From assembly GCF_910589235.1 (NCBI RefSeq), contig NC_060955.1, forward strand, positions 4,121,001 to 4,185,000: a stretch of 64,000 nt of DNA. Reading direction: 5' to 3'. This document shows, in pieces, positions 54,940-64,000 of this stretch. How positions within the stretch are numbered: the first letter of the stretch is position 1; every line of letters begins with the position of its first letter. This stretch comes from Vespa crabro. Its lineage: Eukaryota; Arthropoda; Insecta; Hymenoptera; Vespidae. The translations under genes and the position numbers were made by a program. The notes below the pieces were generated by a model. The model was not told where the DNA came from and ran no database searches. It saw only the letters and a list, made by a program, of their open reading frames with translations.

Positions 54940-57900
54940 TAATAAGTTAAATGCCAAGATTTTTCATCATTGTAAAATGATTTCTCTATAAAGAAAGTTT
55001 CAAAAATCGATGTTATATAAGGGGACATAAGTTCGCAGCGGAAAATGTTACGGAGCAATTTTATTCCATACGAGCCATAGGTACGGCGATGCAATAAACG
55101 ATATCCGTTAGCTTTCTTTTTCCTCCAAAGTAAAATGTTCATGGGCTAGCTCCCTTTGACATCGTCCAGGCAAAACGAAAAGATAAGAGTTGTCGGATCC
55201 TAAGAAAACTCCCTCCCCCTATATATTTCCTTCTTTTTCTTTCTTTCTTTCCTATAACGTACTTATATTTTTTTTTTTCCTTTTTTTTTTATCTCTTTTT
55301 CTTTTTCTTTATCATCTTGTTTGGGAGATATAATATCACAAAAAGAATATCCATACTACTGACCTTAGTAAGCTGTTAATTTTTTATGGAACATAAACTT
55401 CTCCCCATATTGTTATTGTCGTAAATATCGGGAACGGATTTAAATTTGCGATTTTGACTGTTTTCACATGATAGAAGAATTCTCTAGGGAAATGGCCGAT
55501 TAATTTCTATCAGATTTCTTTTTCACTCTTTCCTACCTGACGTCTACCTATTCCATGTAGAAATTCTGACGGTAACGAAGCCGACACGGAGGGTAGAAAT
55601 GGCAACGATCGCGATACTAGCATAGAGAAGAGGGAAAAGGGAATGCTTTTGTGCCTTCTATTCGATGTCATTGTCTTTTTGTTTCTCGCTTGTTTCGCTT
55701 CCCTCTAAATGGTGCGAAAGATTTATTAATAATCTACTGCGTAGGTGTGCTTGTATGTAGATGTGTGCGCACGGTAGAGCGACGTCGATTAAACTTGCGC
55801 GCATCGTGCGAGTATTTTCTCTCTTTCTCTCTTCTACCAGCGACTTTGTATAGGTGTTCTTCGAAAAGTCGACTCTCTCTTTCTCTCTCTCTATCTCTAT
55901 CTCTCTCTCTTTCGTTTCCTCTGTTTCTCTCGTGACATGTCATGCGGCGTGGCGCGCCAACGAAAATTTCATTTAGCCCAAGTCCTTCCGCTTTCAGACG
56001 TTTCATTTGCCGCATTCGCCGAGCAAATTAAATGGGATCGATAGCTTCACTCGACTATTTCGCGATGACGAAAGCTCGAATCTCTCGTCAACTGCAAATT
56101 CATAGTTTCCAAGGAAAATGATAAAGATTCCGTTAATATTCTCTAATCCCTTTACGTCCGATTTATCAAAAGAGAAAATATTTAAATAATCATTATTGAA
56201 AATAATAGTGAGGAATATATGTACTTATTTCATTTTCTTTTTTCAGTTATTTAGTAATTATATGATACTTCCTTTCTACGTTATTTATTAAAATGTATTC
56301 ATATATATATTCTAATGATTTTGTCATTGTTGAAATTATCAGATTAATTACAAAAAGACAATTTATATCAAATATTCTCTAAAACTTTCGCATATTCGCT
56401 AAAATTTTTTTCATCATATAATTTTTAATGTAATAAATTTATAAATGGTTTGCATTTAAACGATTCATTCGCTTTTCGCAATAATTCAAAGAATATGGAA
56501 CAATATAAAAAATTTTCTTTACAATCTTGAAGATCTAGCGATTTTTCGTTCTCAATTGTCGTATAAAGTTTTCTTTTGTTTCAACATTCCATACTTCTAA
56601 ACTTTATGGCTTGTTTGTAGCACGAAGTTATTGAAACCAAGGGAGCTCAATTACGGTTAACCGACTTGTACCTCCTATCGTTAAATTGTCGTTTAGCCGA
56701 TCCAGCCTCCGTTCTGTCATATACGACGTTTGTTTTACGAGCCACGGAGAGAAGCTGCGTCGATGTCTTTGCGAAACTTTACCGTGACTCGCTGTCTAAT
56801 TAAAGGCAGCGACGCTGACAGACGGCGATTAGAACATGTCACGAAGTTAATTAATTTTAAACGGTTTTCCTCGTTACGTCGAATTTTACGATTTAATCTT
56901 GTTCAAAATTAATACGATAGGCTAATTATCAATATATATCTGCTTATACGTTCGAAAGTTATAAATGAAAAAAGGAACAAAAAAGAAAGAAGAAAAAAGA
57001 AATTAGAAAACGGAAATCTTAATATAATAATAATAATAATCTAAATATGAGATTTTTGATTTAAACGTTTATCTATAAATCTTCATATTTCTCCATTTCA
57101 ATCAAAATGATAGTTTCCGCTTTTGTTTGTACATATCTATTTACGGGTATTACCTCTAATGCGTTACAAAGCAGCTGCATTTTCATGCGATTCACAGAGA
57201 ACGTGTATGGTAGTTCTATGAGTGAAATCGAACGTATTACATATACATATATATATATATATACATCTTCTACATACGTAGACGAAACAAGAGACTTCGC
57301 AACTTAATTCGTATAGTTCTCAATACTACCTTATGTGTTCCCATAATAACAATAATATGTACCTTTCTCACTGACCAAACTTTATATTTTCTACGTACTT
57401 AATGAACTACGGTCATTTGTCCAACATGGAGCCGAAGTTACGATCATTTTACAATGTCAACTTCTCCGTGCGTAATTACGTGGTTAATTACAGTACCAAA
57501 AAGTACAACCGTCGAGAAAACAATTCTTTAATTCTCATTGTGCGAATTTAATTTTTTTAAATTAACTTCATCGTTAATTATCTAACAATATGAACCTTGT
57601 TTAGCCATTTTTTTTTTCACATTTTCACTAAATTTATCGATATCAATCCCATGAACTTCGTTTAAATGTTAAAATGAACAACTCGTGGAATTTTATAAAT
57701 TCATTAAATTAATGAGAAAAATAAAGTTATACCTTATTAGAGACAATGACGGATAGCTAATTAGTCGCTATACATCAGCGTCTAACTTGTTAAAGGATCA
57801 TGATTGGTGGAGTTCACCACATTGTTTCTTGCATTAGCTTTTATCTTATTCTCATTCACTTTTACTCTTCGACGGTCTAGAGTACAAAGTGGGTAGCAAA

Positions 57901-58095
57901 CAAGGGGTGAATTCTTTAGCTTGGAATAATAAGCTGCGTTAATATTTGCTTCGTTCTCAAACGATAAATCCACGAATATTTTACGGTTCCCTTGAGACTA
58001 TATGGGGGTTCATTGTCCGTTACGTTAATAACTTAAATCTCTCAGATCTTTCGAAGAACCAACGTACAAAGGGATACTTCTACAATTCGATAAGA

Positions 58096-58099
<4 letters not shown>

Positions 58100-58141
<42 letters not shown>
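58100..58141. repeat. (TA)n microsatellite in intron 14
   Basis: About 21 TA units. Confidence 0.94.
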
Positions 58142-58144
<3 letters not shown>

Positions 58145-60539
58145 GAAATTCGTTAGAATATTATATCTCGATACATTGATATCAAATTTATAGACTTATT
58201 ACGTTCTAACTATATTATTTGTGATTATTTTAACTCAATAATTATGTTTCATCTGCTGTGAGATCTCATTAATTTAATCCACATATTTTAATTATTAATA
58301 AACCTATTGAAGATAAATTTTCTAATGCAAAATGTATTATAATGATCTTTTACGATAATCATTCTCTAATATTATTTGGTTTATGAACGAAAGAATTTTC
58401 TCTATATAAATTCTACTTGTTACGTGGTTACTATAACGATAGTAGAAGCTATTCAAACAAGCCACCATACTTAAATTGGCGAAGCAGGCGCTCTTGATGC
58501 GAGGCAGGTCATTTTGATTTCGCTTATTATGGTAATAATTGCGAATCTCTTCTCTGTAATTGTCGAGCGATAAACAGAAACGGCAAACGACGTGGGATTT
58601 GCTGAAGTAACGTTACTTCTTTTCTCTGGTTATCTTTTAAATTTTTAAGTAAAGTCCAAGTATACGATAATGTAAGTATTATTGTTAATCTGCAAATAAA
58701 ATTAAAATCTTCTCTCTTTTTTTTTTCTTTATCTTTTTTCTTTAAAAAGATTTTTTTATATTACACATTTTTTAAAACGTTATTATGAATATATTAAATA
58801 CTTAAATATTTATACATATCTATAAGGAAAATAAGTTTTATCGAATAGAAAAGAATTAAGAAAAAAAAAAAAGAAAAAAAAAAAAATAAATAAGTTCGAT
58901 TGTAATAAATCGTTTCTTAGATTCGATATATTGATTTTTTCGTTAACATTTTAATACAAATCTTTTGATGTTTTAATGAAAGGTAATTTAAAATCCAAAG
59001 CTAAGCGAATTAATATTTAACGCTGTCAAATTCGAGAAATGAAAATTATGAAAGTTTAATATGTATAGTTGTATGAACTGATCAATGAAATTCACATGAT
59101 TATAAAATTATTAAAGATCGATATATCGTATAATAAATATAATTTCGAAGATAAATTTTTTTCTCGATAATAATTTTCTTCATTTTGTTAGATCAAATCA
59201 ATTTATCGCTTTAATAATATATAGAATATATACATGTAATCGTTAAACTACGATGTATAATCAAAAGAAAGAAAGAATTCAATGCATTCGAATAATCATA
59301 GCAACGGTATGTTCCATGCAACAAAACAATTGTGTATGCAATAATAAATTTAAGGTGTACAGAATCAGAGCGTCGAGAGTATGGTTACCGTTTCAATCTC
59401 CACGGTATGTGTAGAATTTGTGGAATGATCATTATTGTGTTCTCTCTTTTCCTTCCTTCTCTCTTACCGTCCATCTCTATCTCTCTTTCTCATATTTCTC
59501 ATTTTTCGTATTTTTTGCTTCTTTTTTTTTGTTTTTTTTTTTTTTTTTTGTTTTTTAACTATCGTCGATTATCCGTTAAACGGTTTCTATAAAATGATAC
59601 ATTATATTAATGACAAAAAAAAAGACGTGAAATTGTCAAAATATTGCTTATTAAAGTAATTATAGATTAAAAATGATATTTTGAAGGGAAATGTGGATAG
59701 ATCTTTAATTATCAACGATCAAGAGTTTTGCCTATTAAACGTTTCCGTTTATAATTCGCTCAGTAATAAGCCAACATATACTTGGTCCCAAGTCTCTTGA
59801 GTCTCGCTATCCTTGATTAACTTGCTCGAGTAATCAGCTTGAGAGATGAAAATTCTTGGTAACAGAACGAGCAAATTGATGTATCATTAGAGACATGCAT
59901 CTCGTTAGTGCCAAGTTACATTTTCAAAAGAAACCCAATATCCTACTTGTAAATTTGATTTGTCAAACCTTAATATACTCTCTAAGTTATATCAAATATT
60001 CCGTTGCGATTGTACAAATGACTAACTATATATTTTCTAAATTACGATTTCAACTAATTCTTCTTCTAACGCTACTTCCTTGGATTATAATTATATTCAG
60101 TTTATTAAAATATTAAGGTAAATATTAAAGATCAATGACGAAATATTTTTTTTGAAAGACATGTCGTTCTACATTAAAGTTCGTTTTGAATGAGGAACGA
60201 AGAAAGAAAAAAAAATAATTACAGGATAGGAATAACTTTTTTTTTTGCAAAAAACGACTCGAGACATTTTCATGGCGATCAATTTCAATTAACCAACGGC
60301 CGTATAGCGGCATTAGCACGCCCAAGAATATGCCTAAACGCCTACCTACATAATTGATGCGTTCGTTATCATCCCCCTTGTCGTCATTCAAAGCGTGACA
60401 GTTCAGGGGTTATTTTCACATAAATAATGATACCAATTAGCAGCTTCAGCTACTCCGCAGTAGCAATCAGTTAACGCAGTCAATTATTTCTTGATACGAT
60501 AGGGAGAAAAGCTCTTTCTCTTGCAAAATGCGATATAAA

Positions 60540-60546
<7 letters not shown>

Positions 60547-60593
<47 letters not shown>

Positions 60594-60626
60594 GTATATG
60601 TACATATATATATGTACATATACATA
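60547..60626. repeat. (TA)n tract followed by a 36-bp perfect palindrome
   Basis: TA repeats (60547-60590) are followed immediately by a perfect 36-bp palindrome (60591-60626) built around TGTACATATATATATGTACA. Its two halves contain TATGTATATG and CATATACATA. Confidence 0.9.
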
Positions 60627-62263
60627 TATAGTAAATCAAAGAAATATTAAGATGTATGTATATACAAGTATTCAAAAATCTTAGTTATGTTTATAACTTA
60701 AAGAAGTTAACAAAAAAAGAAAAAAATGTTAGAAATACTTTTTATATTTTTTTATTGTTATTGGAACAAAAATTCTTCATATCATTAATTTTAATATTAT
60801 CAAATTACCATATTAACAATATTAATTAATAGATTAATTTTAATCTTAATCTCTAACTAATTTTATTTTTAATATCGTAGTAAAAATATTGAAGTTCTTT
60901 ATGTAATTTAGAAAAAGTAATTCAATTCGAAATATTGTCCGAACTTTTCTCTGATTCATTGTATGCTTTTTTTTTTTTTTTTTGAATCATCGCGTTGACG
61001 TTTGATATTAATTTTATATACCTATAAATATACTTAACGTATACACACGTGTACGTAGGAGAAATAAATTATGATGGTTATTCAAAACATAGTTTCTTTG
61101 AAAGCAATACTGGTTTTCTAGAAGAAAATCTTATGCTCCAACGTACCAACATCGGGAACTGACACAAACTTTTCGTCCCTTCGTTTTAGCGAATTTCTTG
61201 AAGAAACAGCTGAAGAATCTGAATTGCGGTCGTTCTTTTTTTTCCTTTTCCGTCTCGACGACTCTTTCATATTTTATTTCAAAGACACATACTTATAAGC
61301 TTTTTGAACAAGATACATGGAAAAGTATTTTTCCACGAAAAAACATTGCCTCTCTTACATCTTATAACTTCCATCGTCTTATGGACGACTTTGTCATAAG
61401 AATTTTCTATATTACAATACAATCTCCTATTCTTTATCCTTTAATAATTTATAAAACAACGTTTTGTTTTATTAATAACTCGTGAAAATGTTACTCTACC
61501 AAGTTTAAAATAATTTCGTCGGGAAGGTTGTTAAAACGTTGAAACGTCGTTAACATTCTGTTCTTATTATCTTAGAAAATAAATTTCTCATTCGTCCTTA
61601 CAATAATAAGATTTCATTAAGAAATACATATAATGTAAAATACCTTCTCTTGTTATACAAGCTTCCTATTATAACGATATATCTGTGAGTAATAAAATGC
61701 CATTAAATATATGTTCCTGGTACGTGAACATATACATGAAAAAAAAAAGAAAACAATCTTGTGGGGAGAAAAAAAGAACAGAAAAAAAAGAAAAAAGAAA
61801 AAAAAAGGGGGGAAAAAAAAGGAAGAAAGAAAGAAGGTACACGTCGTACCGAGTTAAAGATTTTCTAAAGAATCGTCTATTTGGGATAGCTAGCTCTCTT
61901 GTAATTCTTTCGCTGGACGGTGATGCAGATAGATGGTTTCTAGATTTCGTCGGTGGCCAGACCATCGAATGCATGGACCGAAAAGAGAGAAAAAAGGCTG
62001 AAAAAACTTTGAGAGAGAGAGAGAGAGAGAGCGAAAAAGATGCGGAGAAGCGAAGAAGCTTCATGGCTTGGCAAACCATGAAGAGGAGAGAAAAGAGAGA
62101 AAGAGAGAGAAAGTGGCGAGGAAGGGAAGGAAGGGAGGTTTGCGGCGATCGGAGACAGGACGAAGAGGATTTTCTCCTTTTCTAACGCGAATAACTTCGA
62201 TCTATCCCCTGGATCACCTCCGACTGGCTTTCCTGCCTCGATCCTTTTGGTAAGCGTTCCCTC

Positions 62264-62266
<3 letters not shown>

Positions 62267-62322
<56 letters not shown>
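62267..62322. repeat. (CT)n microsatellite in intron 14
   Basis: About 56 bp of perfect CT repeat. Confidence 0.95.
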
Positions 62323-62328
<6 letters not shown>

Positions 62329-63156
62329 ATCCCTCCCATTTCCGTTAAAAGTAGGAGAGAGATAGAGTGTCCTGAAGAGCCGCATACCGATCAATGTCAC
62401 ACCACCGTTTGCTTGTGTTCACAGTCTTACATTTCCTGTCTACCTATCGTCGTCCTGCTGAAGTATCAAACACCTGTGCTTTCAGGAAACAGATCGGATC
62501 TACGAGAGGCTCTGCTCTTTCCCTCTCCTCCGTATTGAGTTTACGATAGCTGATCTATTATTCGATAGATGGATATTTTGTCAAAGGACGATTTAGATTC
62601 TTTATATGTTTTCAACACATAGATATTATTTTTACATATATGTACGTTTGATTTTCATCTTCAATATTATGCGAATTTAATTCTTATTGACGTCTATCTA
62701 AGCTCATTGAAATTTTCTGTTCATTGAGAAAGAATCGATGTTGTAAATAATGTTCGAAGATAAGTGAAATTCTGTTTTCTTTTCTTTTTTTCCTTTTTTT
62801 TTTTTTTTTTCTTTTTTCATTTTCGATATCATGTAATTAATTTTCGTCATCGCAAGGATTAAACTCCTCAACATCTTATGGCTCGTGGAAAAAGGAATAA
62901 CCGTACGACTATTCTAAACGAATTTTCTCTTTTCATCCTCTTTTTGTGTTCTTTTCTTTTTCCTTTTCTTTTCTTTTTTTTTTCTTTCTTTCTTTTTTTT
63001 TTTTTTTTTTTTTTGTTTTGTTTCCGAAGCTCGGCTCATATTCTCCGGCATCCATTAAAGTCAGTTGTGAAGTTTGCAAAAGATTAATGAGTTAGTAATG
63101 GAGTTTGTAGCTTTGTTGCGGAATGGTTACAAATATTGATCTCTCTTTCTTTTCAG

Positions 63157-63204
63157 TGAAAGAGCTTGATGAAGAAAAAGGAGCCAGGAACTTTGAGAGT
63201 AAAA
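63157..63204 (+). CDS. timeout: Candidate timeout microexon (possible exon 15)
   Basis: A strong acceptor (TCTCTCTTTCTTTTCAG) precedes a 48-nt stretch. Read in phase 1, as exon 14 demands, it gives V then KELDEEKGARNFESK. It ends at A|GTAATG, phase 1 again; an alternative donor GTAAAA would give 42 nt in the same phase. A charged acidic peptide is what the family has after the exon 14 block, and the length is a multiple of three. Against it: the exon is short, the donor is mediocre, and the conserved C-terminal domain is not seen nearby. It could be chance. Confidence 0.28.
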
Positions 63205-63767
63205 GTAATGTGCGCGGATAAGTAGTATTTTCTTTTTTTTTTCTTTTTTTTTTTTATATTTGTTTCTCTTTTCTCCCTGTTTTTCTTTTCGTTTTTGTCT
63301 TTTCTTTATCTATTAAAAAACGACGAGTTTGAAGTTTAGCTTAAAAGAAATTATTTTTGACATATCTTATACGTGTATTAATATCTACATGCATAAGACG
63401 ATCGTATATTCCTTGACATCAAATACCGCTTTATGCATACTATTGAAATTTATTTATTTCTTTGTCGATCATAACTTAAACCCTGTCATTAATATTACAT
63501 TTTTTACCCTTTCCCCCCTTTCAAATTGGTATGAGTAATAACGCGCATTTCGCAATATTGCGGTGCGAAGTGAGTATCTAATTGCTCTTAGATCGTTATG
63601 CAGATGAGTTCGAAACTGGATTCTGTTTTTCATCGATGAAGCCGATATTACGAAATAGTAGAAGCATCTGAGTAAATCGAAATATACGTTCCTGAGAGGG
63701 TAGGGGTAACGAACTTGGGCAAGATGTTAGTGAATTTGCCAGTTCCATAGCCCGGGGTTGTAAGAGT

Positions 63768-63813
<46 letters not shown>

Positions 63814-64000
63814 CAGTAGGAGTAGATGATAGAGAACTGCTATACGGTGATTAAATTTCCGCGTTGCACCCTTCGCGAAGGGTTGTTTCATAGGAAATTT
63901 AAACAAGACCTTAACAAACGGTTTCTCTCATCGTTCTCGAAATCGCCATATACGCGATCTTCATACTTTACATCTTGTCTCTTTTATCCTCGAGTTGCAC
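63205..64000 (+). other. Continuation of timeout intron sequence to the window end
   Basis: T-rich tracts (63230-63310) and a GA microsatellite (63769-63808). No exon matching the TIMELESS C-terminal region is seen; it should lie beyond the window. Confidence 0.7.
63769..63808. repeat. (GA)n microsatellite
   Basis: About 20 GA units. Confidence 0.94.

Larger units (their letters stand above)
45188..56000 (+). other. timeout intron 14, middle part
   Basis: No gene is recognised. The stretch holds a homopurine block (45214-45311), an 8-bp and 12-bp pyrimidine repeat array (45821-45899), TCTG/TCTA arrays (46269-46342), several GA, CT, TG and TA microsatellites, and long T-rich runs. A splice-bounded open stretch at 50164-50285 is noted as a weak candidate exon. 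Confidence 0.72.
56001..63156 (+). other. timeout intron 14, last part before the candidate exon
   Basis: AT-rich and non-coding by inspection. It has TA microsatellites (58100-58141, 60547-60590), a 36-bp palindrome (60591-60626), a 57-bp CT tract (62267-62322) and T-rich runs. The longest frame, 166 codons at 61685-62185, is lysine/arginine/glutamate low-complexity sequence over A-rich and GA-rich DNA and has no recognisable domain. Confidence 0.7.

Noticed and set aside
56622..56802. Open stretch after a TTTGTAG acceptor-like site
   Set aside because: Read from that site, the open frame is phase 0 while exon 14 requires phase 1; the phase-1 reading stops at once. It does not resemble the TIMELESS C-terminal region.
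61685..62185. 166-codon open frame, the longest in the window
   Set aside because: It is K/R/E-rich low-complexity sequence over A-rich and GA-rich DNA, overlapped by equally long frames on the other strand, with no recognisable domain.

Overview
This is AT-rich animal DNA from an insect, most likely a hymenopteran. That guess rests on the low GC content, the plentiful CpG-containing motifs, the very high density of CT/GA, TA and CA microsatellites, and the one gene found. It is an estimate from composition and gene content, not a sequence match.

Only one protein-coding gene can be supported. It lies on the + strand from about 21.2 kb and encodes the N-terminal half (652 complete codons) of Timeout, the insect orthologue of vertebrate TIMELESS, also called tim2. 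Fourteen exons join in frame without an internal stop. Exons 1-6 (21246-22460) are packed with introns of 66-87 bp, and the introns then lengthen: 3.0 kb (intron 6), 1.5 kb (intron 10), 7.3 kb (intron 13), and an intron 14 that begins at 37238. The acidic linker and the whole C-terminal half of the protein are not recognisable before the window ends, so intron 14 is probably at least 26 kb. A possible small acidic exon sits at 63157-63204. Intron 2 is a GC-AG intron. Intron 4 is 87 bp, in frame and free of stops.

The 21 kb upstream of the gene holds no gene I can recognise. It contains microsatellites, a striking 10-bp-periodic and 40-bp-repeating AT-rich array (13251-13450), and scattered hairpins. 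A CCAAT/E2F-like cluster lies about 440-480 bp before the start codon and is a reasonable promoter candidate for a replication-fork gene.

The introns, mainly intron 14, are low-complexity sequence: pyrimidine tracts, a 92-bp GA tract, a 36-bp perfect palindrome, a roughly 100-bp homopurine block and two-part microsatellites. The many open frames there rich in S/L/F or R/E are translated microsatellites. No nested gene was found, including no leucine-rich-repeat gene like 2mit, which sits inside a timeout intron in flies. No tRNA, rRNA, CRISPR or intact transposon was recognised.
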